Origin: Azoarcus sp. DN11 | Lineage (GTDB): Bacteria > Pseudomonadota > Gammaproteobacteria > Burkholderiales > Rhodocyclaceae | Reading direction: 5' to 3' | Length of the DNA: 64,000 nucleotides | Assembly (NCBI RefSeq): GCF_003628555.1 | Contig: NZ_CP021731.1 | Span: forward strand, 2,852,001-2,916,000 | Shown here: in pieces, positions 16,931 through 26,171 of the stretch | Layout of the letters: every line of letters begins with the position of its first letter | Numbering within the stretch: the stretch's first letter is position 1 | Notes under the pieces: model-generated | What the model was told of the DNA's origin: nothing | Databases searched by the model: none | What the model saw: the letters and a program-made list of their open reading frames with translations, nothing else | Position numbers and translations under genes: made by a program

Positions 16931-18044
16931 TCAGTCGACACGGTGCCCCTGCGCGAGATATTCACGGCTGCGCATCTCGATCAGCCGGCTCACGGTACGG
17001 ACGAACTCATGCGCGTTGTGCCCCTCGGTGTAGAGTTCGGGCGCTTCGACCGCCGCACTCATGATCAGCTTCACCCTGTAGTCATACAATACGTCGACCA
17101 GCCAGGTAAAGCGCCTCGCTTCCGACGCATTGCCAACGTTCATGCACGGCACGCCCGACAACAGGAGCGTGTGATGTTCGCGAGCAATCTCGAGATAATC
17201 GTTTTGTGATCGGGGGCCGCCGCACAGCGTCGCGAAGTCGAACCAGATCACGCCGGGGCCATGTGCCAGCACCGGCATCTTGCGCTCCAACAGGTCGATT
17301 TCTCCGGCTGTTGCCTCGGCGCCCGAGAGACGACGAAAGTCCCCCCGCATCTTCCGGTCCGACTCCTTGTTGGAGGGCACCAGGTAGATCTCGATCCGCT
17401 CGAGTGTCCGCAATCGATAGTCGGTCCCGTGATCCACTTCGATGACGTCGAAGCGGCGCTTGATCATCTCGATCGCCGGCAGGAAATTGATCCGCTGCAG
17501 ACCGTTCGGGTATAGCCCCTCGGGCGGATAGTTCGAGGTCATCACGAAGATGACTCCCCGTGCAAACAAGGCATCGAGAAGCCGGCCCAGGATCATCGCA
17601 TCGGCGATGTCCGACACGTGGAACTCGTCGAAGCACAGCAGCCGTGTCTGCCGCGCGACCCGGTCCGCGACACGCTGCAGGGGATCGGGTTCGTTGTTGA
17701 AGTTCTTGAGGTCGTTCTGCACCTCCTGCATGAAAGCATGAAAGTGCACGCGACGCTTGCGCTGGTAGGGCACGGCGTCGAAGAAGCAATCCATCAGGAA
17801 ACTCTTCCCGCGGCCTACCCCCCCCCCAGAAATACACGCTGCGCGGCATGCGCGGACGCGCGAACATCTTCCTGAGGGTTCCCCGCCGCGCCGCCTTGAA
17901 CCCGACGAGTTCGGTGTACATCTGCTGGAGCCGCTGCGCAGCCGCACGCTGCTCGGGATCGGACTTGTAGCCGCGCGACTTCAGCTGCGCCTCGTAGGCG
18001 TCGAGCATGCCGTGCTGCGGGACGTTCAGGACACGGTGGGGCAT
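16931..18044 (-). pseudogene. zapE: Cell-division ATPase ZapE (AFG1-like), frameshifted at a G10 tract in the P-loop
   Basis: ZapE is a P-loop ATPase that acts at the division ring. The reading frame is split. From the ATG at 18044 the frame gives MPHRVLNVPQHGM to VYFW (residue 73). The plus-strand C10 run at 17818-17827 (G10 on the coding strand) then sends it into WGGGRPREE and an early stop. The continuation lies one frame over: GGVGRGKSFLMDCFF, the CFDEFHVSDIADAM Walker B, and the family C-terminus ending at 16931. With nine Gs the product is one 370-residue ZapE with Walker A GGVGRGKS at 74-81. Either the gene is truly broken, the tract varies or is read by slippage, or the tract length is a sequencing error. 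An lpd terminator lies just upstream. Confidence 0.88.
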
Positions 18045-18070
18045 GGAAACTGTGTGAAGCGAGAATCGAT

Positions 18071-18113
18071 AAAGAAACGAGGGGTGGCCCGGGATTATCC
18101 CGCACCACCCCTC
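18071..18113 (-). terminator. Intrinsic terminator after lpd
   Basis: A 9-bp outer stem (18079-18087 with 18105-18113) and a 5-bp inner stem (18090-18094 with 18098-18102) are followed on the minus strand by GTTTCTTTA. It closes the TCA gene block just upstream of the zapE start. Confidence 0.75.
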
Positions 18114-18130
18114 CCCGGACCAGCGACCGA

Positions 18131-19561
18131 TCAGAAGTGCAGCGGGCGCTTGTCCACCGCGAGAGCCGCCTCATGCACCACCTCCGACAGCGTCGGGTGG
18201 GCGTGGCAGATCCGCGCCAGATCCTCGGAAGCGCCACCGAATTCCATCGCCACCACCGCCTCGGAAATCAGCTCGGAAGCATTGGCACCGATGATATGCA
18301 CGCCGAGGATGCGGTCGGTGCTGGCGTCGGCCAGCATCTTGACGAAGCCGGTCGGATCGCCGGAACCGAGCGCGCGGCCGTTCGCCATGAACGGGATCTT
18401 GCCCGCCCGATAAGCCACCCCCTCGGCCTTGAGCTGCTGCTCGGTCTTGCCGACCCACGCGATCTCGGGCGAGGTGTAGATGACGCCCGGGACGGTGTCC
18501 ATGTTGCAGTGGCCGGCCTGTCCCGCGATGATCTCGGCGACCATCACGCCCTCTTCCATCGCCTTGTGCGCGAGCATCGGGCCACGCACGACGTCGCCGA
18601 CCGCGAACACGTTCGGCAGGTTGGTCTTGCAGTGTCCATCGACCGCGATCTGGCCACGCTCATTGACGTTGAGGCCGATCGCCGCGGCATTCAGGCCCTC
18701 GGTATTCGGCACGCGGCCGACCGACACGATCAGCCGATCGCATTCGAGCTTTGCTTCCTTGCCGTCCTTGTCCGTATAGGCGAGCGACACGCCCTTCTTC
18801 GTCACCTTCGTCTCGCCGATGGTCACGCCGGTCTCGATCGCGAGCCCCTGCTTCTTGAAGACCTTCAGCGCCTCCTTGGCGACATCGACATCTGCGAAGG
18901 ACATGAAGTCCGGCAGCGCTTCGAGCACGGTCACTTCCGCGCCCAGGCGGCGCCACACCGAACCCATCTCCAGACCGATCACGCCGGCGCCAATCACGCC
19001 CAGCTTCTTCGGCACCGAGTCGAAATCCAGCGCACCGACGTTGTCGCAAACGATCTTGTTATCGACCGGGATGCCGGACAGGTGACGCGGCTTCGAGCCG
19101 GTCGCGATGATGACGTGCTTCGCCTCGATCGTCTCGTTGCCGACCTTGACGACATAACCCCCCGCACCCGCGCTCTCGAAGCTGCCGTGCCCGGCGAGGA
19201 AGGTCACCTTGTTCTTCTTGAACAGGCCCTTGATCCCCGTGGTGAGCTGGTCGACCACCTTGTCCTTGCGGGCGATCATCGTCGGCACGTCGATGCTCGC
19301 CTTGCCACCGAGCTTGATGCCCTGCCCTTCGAAGGAATGCTCCGCCTCCTCGAACAGATGCGAGGTGTGAAGCAGCGCCTTGGACGGAATGCAGCCCACG
19401 TTGAGGCAGGTTCCGCCGAGCCGGGGCTCGCCCTTCGGATCGGCATACGGGTTGGATTCGGCGCATGCCGTCTTGAAACCGAGTTGAGCAGCACGGATTG
19501 CCGCCACGTATCCGCCCGGGCCACCGCCAATGACGAGTACGTCGAATTGCTTGTCAGCCAT
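18131..19561 (-). CDS. lpdA: Dihydrolipoyl dehydrogenase (E3)
   Basis: FAD enzyme that reoxidises dihydrolipoyl groups of the 2-oxoglutarate dehydrogenase complex with NAD+. The 476-residue protein has the N-terminal FAD fingerprint VIGGGPGGY, the redox disulfide Cys52/Cys57 in [13 protein letters not shown], the NAD fingerprint GAGVIGLE, and the C-terminal HAHPTLSE with the active-site His-Glu. It is last in sucA-sucB-lpd, but an intrinsic terminator separates it from sucB. Confidence 0.97.
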   Translation of the reverse strand: MADKQFDVLVIGGGPGGYVAAIRAAQLGFKTACAESNPYADPKGEPRLGGTCLNVGCIPSKALLHTSHLFEEAEHSFEGQGIKLGGKASIDVPTMIARKDKVVDQLTTGIKGLFKKNKVTFLAGHGSFESAGAGGYVVKVGNETIEAKHVIIATGSKPRHLSGIPVDNKIVCDNVGALDFDSVPKKLGVIGAGVIGLEMGSVWRRLGAEVTVLEALPDFMSFADVDVAKEALKVFKKQGLAIETGVTIGETKVTKKGVSLAYTDKDGKEAKLECDRLIVSVGRVPNTEGLNAAAIGLNVNERGQIAVDGHCKTNLPNVFAVGDVVRGPMLAHKAMEEGVMVAEIIAGQAGHCNMDTVPGVIYTSPEIAWVGKTEQQLKAEGVAYRAGKIPFMANGRALGSGDPTGFVKMLADASTDRILGVHIIGANASELISEAVVAMEFGGASEDLARICHAHPTLSEVVHEAALAVDKRPLHF

Positions 19562-19575
19562 TATTCTTGACTCCG

Positions 19576-19631
19576 AAAAAGGAAAAACGTGACGCCGCGC
19601 CGGGCGCTTGCGTCCCGGCGCGGCGTCACGT
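19576..19631 (-). terminator. Strong intrinsic terminator between sucB and lpd
   Basis: A perfect 18-bp stem (19587-19604 with 19614-19631) with a 9-base loop is followed on the minus strand by TTTTTCCTTTTT. It lies between two genes of one complex, so lpd must be made by readthrough or from its own promoter. Confidence 0.92.
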
Positions 19632-19640
19632 GTGCGTGAA

Positions 19641-20825
19641 TTACACGTCGAGGATCAGGCGGGCCGGATCTTCCAGCGCTTCCTTCATCGTCACGAGGCC
19701 GAGCACGGCTTCGCGGCCGTCGATGATGCGATGGTCGTACGACATGGCCAGGTAGTTGATCGGACGGATCACGATCTGCCCGTTCTCGACCACCGGACGG
19801 TCCTTCGTCGCGTGGATGCCAAGGATGGCGGACTGCGGCGGGTTGATGATCGGCGTCGACAGCATGGAACCGAACACGCCACCGTTGGAGATCGAGAAGG
19901 TGCCACCCGAAAGCTCCTCCAGCGTCAGTTTGCCGTCCTTGGCCTTCTGACCGTACTCGGCGATCTTCTTCTCGATGTCGGCGATCGACATCTGATCCGC
20001 GTCGCGCAGGATCGGCACGACCAGGCCGCGCGGCGAACCGACGGCGATACCGATATCCACGTAGCCGTGGTAGACGATGTCGCTGCCATCGACCGACGCG
20101 TTCAGGATCGGGAACTTCTTCAGCGCGGCAACGGCAGCCTTGACGAAAAAGCCCATGAAGCCCAGGCGCACGCCATGTGCCTTCTCGAACTTGTCGCCGT
20201 ACTGCTTGCGCAGGGCCATCACCGGCGCCATGTTCACTTCGTTGAACGTGGTCAGGATGGCGTTCTCGTTCTTCGACTGGATCAGGCGCTCGGCGATGCG
20301 GGCGCGCAGACGGGTCATCGGGACGCGCTCTTCCGGACGCTCGCCCGTCAAGGCAAGCGGCGCGGGCGCAGCAGCGACTGCCGCCGGGCGCACCTGGGCA
20401 GCAACCGCGTCTTCCTTGGTCACGCGGCCACCACGGCCGGTGCCCGCCACATCCCCAGCAATAATGCCCTTCTCTTCGAGGATCTTGCGCGCTGCGGGGC
20501 TGGCCGTACCGGCTGCCGCCGCGGGCGCTGCAGCGGCGGGTGCCGCTGCCGGAGCGGGCGCCGCTGCAGCACCTGCCGCAGCCTTCGCTTCGGTGTCGAT
20601 CTGAGCGATCAGCTCGCCCGAGTTCACGTTGTCGCCGTTTGCCTTGATGATCTTCACGAGGACGCCGTCGGCGGGGGCCGGGATCTCGAGCACGACCTTG
20701 TCGGTTTCGATGTCGATCAGGTTCTCGTCGCGCGCGACGGCGTCCCCTTCCTTCTTGTGCCACGACACCAGCGTGGCTTCGGAGACGGATTCCGACAGTT
20801 GCGGCACTTTTACTTCGATCAGCAT
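19641..20825 (-). CDS. sucB: Dihydrolipoyllysine succinyltransferase, 2-oxoglutarate dehydrogenase E2
   Basis: Core of the 2-oxoglutarate dehydrogenase complex; transfers succinyl to CoA. The 394-residue protein has one lipoyl domain (Lys43 in [10 protein letters not shown]), an Ala/Pro-rich linker at about 80-105, a small E1/E3-binding domain ([10 protein letters not shown] to [10 protein letters not shown]), and the catalytic domain with [12 protein letters not shown] near the C-terminus carrying the active-site His. The start follows a GGGAG in the 31-base gap after sucA. Confidence 0.96.
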   Translation of the reverse strand: MLIEVKVPQLSESVSEATLVSWHKKEGDAVARDENLIDIETDKVVLEIPAPADGVLVKIIKANGDNVNSGELIAQIDTEAKAAAGAAAAPAPAAAPAAAAPAAAAGTASPAARKILEEKGIIAGDVAGTGRGGRVTKEDAVAAQVRPAAVAAAPAPLALTGERPEERVPMTRLRARIAERLIQSKNENAILTTFNEVNMAPVMALRKQYGDKFEKAHGVRLGFMGFFVKAAVAALKKFPILNASVDGSDIVYHGYVDIGIAVGSPRGLVVPILRDADQMSIADIEKKIAEYGQKAKDGKLTLEELSGGTFSISNGGVFGSMLSTPIINPPQSAILGIHATKDRPVVENGQIVIRPINYLAMSYDHRIIDGREAVLGLVTMKEALEDPARLILDV

Positions 20826-20856
20826 GTAAGGAACTCCCGATTGCTATATTTATTAG

Positions 20857-23703
20857 TTAGTTAGGCGATTGCTGCGTCGTGTCCTGAATCGGACCGAAGG
20901 CATTCTCGATGACGGCCTTCTGCTGCGCGTTGTGCTTCGCGTAGTAGCCGACCGCGGGCGATGCCGAGGCAGGACGGCTGACAAGCAGCAGGCGGCGCTT
21001 GCCGAGCACGTTCACGAGGTGCTGGCGCGAGGCGAGCCAGTACCATGCACCCTGGTTGCGCGGCTCTTCCTGGCACCACACTACTTCCTTGGCGTTCGGG
21101 AACTGGTTGATCGCCGCGGCGAAGGCTTCCGTCGGGAACGGGTAGATCTGTTCGATGCGGACGAGCGCCGTATCGGTGATCTTGTTCTCGCGACGATGCG
21201 CGAGCAGTTCGTAATAGATCTTGCCCTGGCACAGCACGACGCGCTTGACCTTCTTCGGATCGAGTTTCTCGACCTCCGGGATCACGGTCTGGAAGCTGCC
21301 GTTCGCCAGTTCGTCGATCGTCGAGACCGCTTCCTTGTGACGCAGCAGCGACTTCGGCGTGACGATGATCAGCGGCTTGCGCAACTTGCGCACCATCTGG
21401 CGACGCAACAGGTGGAAGATCTGCGCCGGCGTGGTCGGCACGCACATCTGCCAGTTGTTTTCCGCTGCGAGGCTCATGAAACGCTCCGGACGGCACGACG
21501 AGTGCTCCGGTCCCTGGCCCTCGTAGCCGTGCGGCAGCATCATCACGAGTCCGCTCAGACGGCCCCACTTCGCCTCGCCGGAGCTGATGAACTGGTCGAT
21601 GACGACCTGAGCGCCGTTCACGAAATCGCCGAATTGAGCTTCCCATACGACGAGCTCGTTCGGTTCGGTGGTCGAATATCCGTACTCGAACGCCAGCACC
21701 GCCTCTTCCGACAACACGGAATCGAAGCTCTGGAAGCCAGCCTGGCCTTCCTGGATATGGTCGAGCGGCTTGTAGATGCCCTCGTCCCAACGCTCGCGCT
21801 TCTGATCATGCAGAACGGCATGGCGATGGAAGAAGGTGCCGCGCCCCACGTCCTCGCCGGAGAGCCGAACGCGATAGCCCTGCGCAAGCAGGCTGGCGTA
21901 GGCGAGGTTCTCGCCCATGCCCCAGTCGAGCGGCAGTTCGCCGCGCGCCATCGCGGCGCGGTCGTCGATGATCTTCTTGACCCGCGAATGCAGCGCAAAG
22001 GTCGACGGAATCGTCGACAGGCGCTCACCCAGGCGCTTGACTTCAGGCACCGGGATGGCCGTGACGGCTGCGTCGGTATACGGCTTCTTCAGGAACGGCG
22101 TCCAGTCCACCGAGAACTGGCGGTTATGTCCCGGCAATACCGGGTTCGACAGCAGCTCGCCGCGATCCAGGTGCTCGCGGTACTCGGCGATGATGCGATC
22201 GGGTTCGTCGGTCTTGCAGGTGCCTTCGGTGACCAGGCGATCCGCGTAAAGCTTGCGCGTGCCCGGGTGCTTGTGGATGGTCCGATACATCAGCGGCTGC
22301 GTCACCATCGGCTCGTCCTGCTCGTTGTGGCCGAGCTTGCGGAAGCAGATGATGTCGATGACGACATCCTTCTTGAATTCCTGGCGGAATTCGACCGCGA
22401 GTTTCGTCACGAACGCGACAGCTTCGGGATCATCGCCGTTCACATGGAAAATCGGCGCTTCGACCATCTTGAAGAGGTCGGTGCAATACAGCGAGCTGCG
22501 GTAGTCACGCGGATCGGAGGTCGTGAAGCCGATCTGGTTGTTGATGACGATGTGGATCGTGCCGCCCGTTCCGTAGCCGCGCGTCTGGGAGAAGTTCAGC
22601 ATCTCCTGGTTCACGCCCTGGCCGGCGACCGCCGCGTCACCGTGGATGAGCACGGGGATGACCTGGCTCTTGCTTTCGTCGCTGCGCCGGACCTGGCGGG
22701 CATACACCGAACCTTCGACCACCGGGTTGATGATCTCGAGGTGGGACGGATTGAACGCCAGCGCCAGGTGCATCGGCCCGCCCTGGGTCATGACGTCGCT
22801 GGAGAAACCCATGTGATACTTGACGTCGCCGGCGGTCAGATCGGCAGCAGCCTTGCCTTCGAACTCCGAGAACAGCATCGACGGCGACTTGCCCAGCGTA
22901 TTCACGAGCACGTTGAGACGGCCGCGGTGCGCCATGCCGATGACGACTTCCTGCGCACCGAGCCCGCCGGCGACGTTGATCAGCTCGTCCATCGCGACGA
23001 TCGCCGATTCGCCCCCCTCGAGCGAGAAGCGCTTCTGGCCGACATACTTCGTGTGCAGGTAGCGCTCGAGCGTTTCAGCGGCGGTGACGCGCTCAAGAAT
23101 GCGCTTCTTCTTCGCCACGTCGTAACGCGGCGTCGCACGCACGCTTTCGAGACGGGCCTGGATCCAGCGCTTCTGCGCGATCTCGGAGATGTACATGTAC
23201 TCCGAGCCGACCGCGCCGCAATAGGTCTGGCGCACGGCCTCGAGGATCTCGCGCAGGGTCGCGTGATCGGTCGAGAAACCGTGGAAGGAGCCGGTGTTGA
23301 AGCTGCGCGAGAGGTCAGCTTCGGTAAATCCGTAATAGGACGGTTCAAGCTCGGCGATATGCGGGCGCTCGGTCCGGCGCAGCGGATCGAGGTTCGCCCA
23401 GCGGTTGCCAAGGAAGCGGTAAGCGTTGATCAGTTGCAGCGTGCTGACCTGGCGCCGGTCGTCGCCTTCCGGCTTCACGGAGCGCACCGGGCCGCGTTTG
23501 GCCATTTCCGCGAAGGCCGCGATCACCGGGCCATGCGCCACGTCGCGCAGTGCGGCACCGCTCTGCGCCTGCAGATTGTCAAAGTATTCACGCCACGATT
23601 CGGACACCGACGCGGGATCCGAAAGGTAATTCTCATAGAGCTCCTCGATGAACGGCGCATTGCTGCCGAACAAATGAGAAGTCGCCTTTTTCTGAGTCGT
23701 CAT
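20857..23703 (-). CDS. sucA: 2-oxoglutarate dehydrogenase E1 component
   Basis: Thiamine-diphosphate enzyme that decarboxylates 2-oxoglutarate and reductively succinylates E2. The 948 residues compare with 933 in E. coli. Recognisable segments are the N-terminal FIEELYENYLSDPASV that binds the complex, MAHRGRLNVLVN, the GDAAVAGQG region, NNQIGFTTSDPRD, and HNEQDEPM. The C-terminal half carries the GEDVGRGTFFHRHA transketolase-like motif. It has its own upstream region after the gltA terminator and precedes sucB by 31 bases. Confidence 0.97.
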   Translation of the reverse strand: MTTQKKATSHLFGSNAPFIEELYENYLSDPASVSESWREYFDNLQAQSGAALRDVAHGPVIAAFAEMAKRGPVRSVKPEGDDRRQVSTLQLINAYRFLGNRWANLDPLRRTERPHIAELEPSYYGFTEADLSRSFNTGSFHGFSTDHATLREILEAVRQTYCGAVGSEYMYISEIAQKRWIQARLESVRATPRYDVAKKKRILERVTAAETLERYLHTKYVGQKRFSLEGGESAIVAMDELINVAGGLGAQEVVIGMAHRGRLNVLVNTLGKSPSMLFSEFEGKAAADLTAGDVKYHMGFSSDVMTQGGPMHLALAFNPSHLEIINPVVEGSVYARQVRRSDESKSQVIPVLIHGDAAVAGQGVNQEMLNFSQTRGYGTGGTIHIVINNQIGFTTSDPRDYRSSLYCTDLFKMVEAPIFHVNGDDPEAVAFVTKLAVEFRQEFKKDVVIDIICFRKLGHNEQDEPMVTQPLMYRTIHKHPGTRKLYADRLVTEGTCKTDEPDRIIAEYREHLDRGELLSNPVLPGHNRQFSVDWTPFLKKPYTDAAVTAIPVPEVKRLGERLSTIPSTFALHSRVKKIIDDRAAMARGELPLDWGMGENLAYASLLAQGYRVRLSGEDVGRGTFFHRHAVLHDQKRERWDEGIYKPLDHIQEGQAGFQSFDSVLSEEAVLAFEYGYSTTEPNELVVWEAQFGDFVNGAQVVIDQFISSGEAKWGRLSGLVMMLPHGYEGQGPEHSSCRPERFMSLAAENNWQMCVPTTPAQIFHLLRRQMVRKLRKPLIIVTPKSLLRHKEAVSTIDELANGSFQTVIPEVEKLDPKKVKRVVLCQGKIYYELLAHRRENKITDTALVRIEQIYPFPTEAFAAAINQFPNAKEVVWCQEEPRNQGAWYWLASRQHLVNVLGKRRLLLVSRPASASPAVGYYAKHNAQQKAVIENAFGPIQDTTQQSPN

Positions 23704-23770
23704 TGTGATGCCACCTGTAGTCTTGTTGCTCTGCTTGGGCTATTCGACGCTAAAGCCCGGCGTCTCCGAA

Positions 23771-23805
23771 CAAAAACGGGATGGCCGCGTCGAACGACCA
23801 TCCCG
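23771..23805 (-). terminator. Intrinsic terminator after gltA
   Basis: An 8-bp stem (23777-23784 with 23798-23805), with a further small CGT/ACG pairing in the loop, is followed on the minus strand by GTTTTTG. It separates gltA from sucA, so sucA probably starts from a promoter in 23704-23770. Confidence 0.8.
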
Positions 23806-23850
23806 CGGAGCTCACAGCCGGGATTCTCTCCCGCCCCTGGTCAGCATCTC

Positions 23851-25146
23851 TTACGGACGCTGAGCCAGTTCCGGCACATTACGGCGCGCCGCGCCGATAT
23901 ACAGCTGGCGCGGACGCCCGATCTTGTATTCCGGATCGGTGATCATTTCTTCCCACTGGGTGATCCAGCCGACCGTGCGGGCAAGCGCGAAAATGCAGGT
24001 GAACATCGACGTCGGGATGCCGAGGGCCTTCTGCACGATACCCGAGTAGAAGTCGACGTTCGGATACAGCTTCTTCTCGACGAAATACTCGTCTTCGAGC
24101 GCGATCTTCTCGAGTTCCTTCGCCAGCTTGAACAGGCGGTCGTTCTCGAGGCCCAGTTCCCCGAGCACATCGGCGCAGACCTTGCCCATGAGCTTCGCAC
24201 GCGGGTCGAAGTTCTTGTACACGCGGTGGCCGAAGCCCATCAGCTTGAAGCTGTCATTCTTGTCCTTGGCACGCTTGATGTACTCGCCGACGCGCGACAC
24301 GTCGCCGATTTCCTCCAGCATGTTCAGGCAGGCTTCGTTCGCACCACCGTGCGCCGGGCCCCACAGGCAGGCGATGCCCGCCGAGATGCACGCGAACGGG
24401 TTGGCGCCCGAGGAACCCGCGAGGCGGACCGTCGAGGTCGAGGCGTTCTGCTCGTGATCGGCGTGGAGCGTGAAGATGACGTCGAGCGCACGCACCAGGA
24501 CCGGGTTCGGCTCGTACTTCTCGCACGGCGTGCCGAACATCATGTGCATGAAGTTCGCCGTGTAGTCGAGATCGTTGCGCGGATACATGAACGGCTGGCC
24601 CATGTTGTACTTGTAGGCCATCGCCACGATCGTCGGCAGCTTCGCGATCAGCCGGTTGATCGAGATGTTGCGGTGCGCTGCATCCGAGAAATCCAGCGCG
24701 TCGTGGTAGAACGCCGACAGCGCGCCCACGACGCCGACCATGACCGCCATCGGATGCGCATCGCGACGGAAGCCCGTGTAGAACTTCGTCATCTGGTCGT
24801 GCAGCATCGTGTGGTTCTTGATCGTCGTCTCGAACTCGGTCTTCTGCGTGGCGTTCGGCAGGTCGCCATTCTTCAGGAGATAGGCGACTTCCAGGAAGTT
24901 GCACTTCTCGGCCAGTTGCTCGATGGGATAACCGCGATACAGCAGCTCGCCCTTGTCACCGTCGATGAAGGTAATCGTAGACTTGCAGCTCGCGGTCGAA
25001 AGAAACCCGGAGTCATAGGTGAAGAGACCGGTTTTGGCGCCCAGCGTGCGGATGTCGATGACATCATTGCCATGGGTGCCGGTCATCACCGGGAATTCGA
25101 CGGTCTTGCCATCGACGGTAAGCGATGCGGTGCGTTCAGTGCTCAT
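23851..25146 (-). CDS. gltA: Citrate synthase
   Basis: Condenses acetyl-CoA and oxaloacetate; the entry enzyme of the TCA cycle. The 431-residue protein starts [20 protein letters not shown] and shows the hexameric, gram-negative type of family. Catalytic-site segments are [35 protein letters not shown] and [14 protein letters not shown]. An ORF from 25287 adds 47 residues that read through the sdhE gene in another frame and is rejected. sdhE ends 62 bases upstream. Confidence 0.97.
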   Translation of the reverse strand: MSTERTASLTVDGKTVEFPVMTGTHGNDVIDIRTLGAKTGLFTYDSGFLSTASCKSTITFIDGDKGELLYRGYPIEQLAEKCNFLEVAYLLKNGDLPNATQKTEFETTIKNHTMLHDQMTKFYTGFRRDAHPMAVMVGVVGALSAFYHDALDFSDAAHRNISINRLIAKLPTIVAMAYKYNMGQPFMYPRNDLDYTANFMHMMFGTPCEKYEPNPVLVRALDVIFTLHADHEQNASTSTVRLAGSSGANPFACISAGIACLWGPAHGGANEACLNMLEEIGDVSRVGEYIKRAKDKNDSFKLMGFGHRVYKNFDPRAKLMGKVCADVLGELGLENDRLFKLAKELEKIALEDEYFVEKKLYPNVDFYSGIVQKALGIPTSMFTCIFALARTVGWITQWEEMITDPEYKIGRPRQLYIGAARRNVPELAQRP

Positions 25147-25208
25147 AGGTCGTCCCTTATGCGTGCCCGTATTAACTACTTGCTCCCTGTAATGACCGCC
25201 CTGCCGAG

Positions 25209-25445
25209 TCAACCCTGACTCAGCAGGCCGATCATCTCTTTCCAGCGATCGACCTCGCACGGATTGCTGCCATTGACCATGGCCCACAGCTCATGGTCCT
25301 CGCAGCGCAGCAAATCCTCGAGGTCCGCCAATTGACCGTCCGTGAGGCGGTCAAAGTCCCTTTCCAGAAAACGTGCGAAGACAAGGTCGAGCTCCAGAAG
25401 AGCCCGACGGCATTGCCAGCGCACGCGTCCCCGGTTGATGCTCAT
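25209..25445 (-). CDS. sdhE: FAD assembly factor SdhE
   Basis: Small protein (78 residues) that promotes covalent flavinylation of SdhA. It has the family form: [14 protein letters not shown] at the start, then an all-helical body with [16 protein letters not shown]. The conserved RGxxE motif is altered: the sequence reads RALLELD at about 15-21, with Ala in place of the Gly. The ATG overlaps the sdhB stop (ATGA). The longer ORF from 25715 reads sdhB in another frame. Position between sdhB and gltA is common in betaproteobacteria. Confidence 0.92.
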   Translation of the reverse strand: MSINRGRVRWQCRRALLELDLVFARFLERDFDRLTDGQLADLEDLLRCEDHELWAMVNGSNPCEVDRWKEMIGLLSQG

Positions 25446-26152
25446 ACTGCGCGGCTGACCATCATGTCCTTGATCTTGCCGATCGCGCGCGTCGGATTCA
25501 GACTCTTCGGACACACATCGACACAGTTCATGATGGTGTGGCAGCGGAACAAGCGATACGGATCCTCGAGGTTGTCGAGGCGTTCGCTGGTCGCCTCGTC
25601 GCGCGTGTCGGCGAGGAAACGGTACGCCGCGAGCAGCCCCGCCGGCCCGACGAACTTGTCCGGGTTCCACCAGAACGACGGGCAGGACGTCGAGCAGCAC
25701 GCGCACAGGATGCACTCGTACAGGCCGTTGAGTTCCTCGCGGTCTTCAGGCGATTGCAGGCGCTCGCGCTCGGGTGCCGGCGTGTCGTTGATCAGGTACG
25801 GCTTGATCGAGTGGTATTGCTTGAAGAACTGGGTCATGTCCACGATCAGGTCGCGGATCACGGGCAGCCCGGGCAGGGGGCGCAGCACGATGGGCTGCGG
25901 CAGGCTGTCGATGTCGGTGAGGCACGCGAGACGGTTCTTGCCGTTGACGTTCATTGCGTCGGAACCGCAAACGCCTTCGCGGCAGGAACGGCGGAAGGAC
26001 AGCGAATCGTCCTTCGACTTCAGGCGAACCAACGCGTCGAGCAGCTTCTTGTCCGACGGCTCCAGTTCGAGAGTGTAGTCCTGCATGTACGGCTTGTCGT
26101 CCTTGTCCGGATCGTAGCGGTACATCTTCAATTGAATGGTGCGCTTGCTCAT
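25442..26152 (-). CDS. sdhB: Succinate dehydrogenase iron-sulfur subunit
   Basis: Carries electrons from SdhA flavin to quinone. All three cluster motifs are visible in 236 residues: the [2Fe-2S] site in CREGVCGSD with a later LAC, the [4Fe-4S] site in CILCACCSTSCP, and the [3Fe-4S] site in CHTIMNCVDVCP. The start at 26152 gives MSKRTIQLKMYRYDPD. The upstream extension to 26209 lies in the sdhA-sdhB gap and end of sdhA. sdhE overlaps its stop by 4 bases. Confidence 0.97.
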   Translation of the reverse strand: MSKRTIQLKMYRYDPDKDDKPYMQDYTLELEPSDKKLLDALVRLKSKDDSLSFRRSCREGVCGSDAMNVNGKNRLACLTDIDSLPQPIVLRPLPGLPVIRDLIVDMTQFFKQYHSIKPYLINDTPAPERERLQSPEDREELNGLYECILCACCSTSCPSFWWNPDKFVGPAGLLAAYRFLADTRDEATSERLDNLEDPYRLFRCHTIMNCVDVCPKSLNPTRAIGKIKDMMVSRAV

Positions 26153-26171
26153 TTCAATATTTCTCCCGCGC

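Noticed and set aside
20869..25218. A 1449-codon open frame on the plus strand
   Set aside because: It is the antisense of sucA and gltA. GC-rich codon bias leaves the opposite strand open, and its sequence is Arg/His/Leu-rich without any family resemblance.
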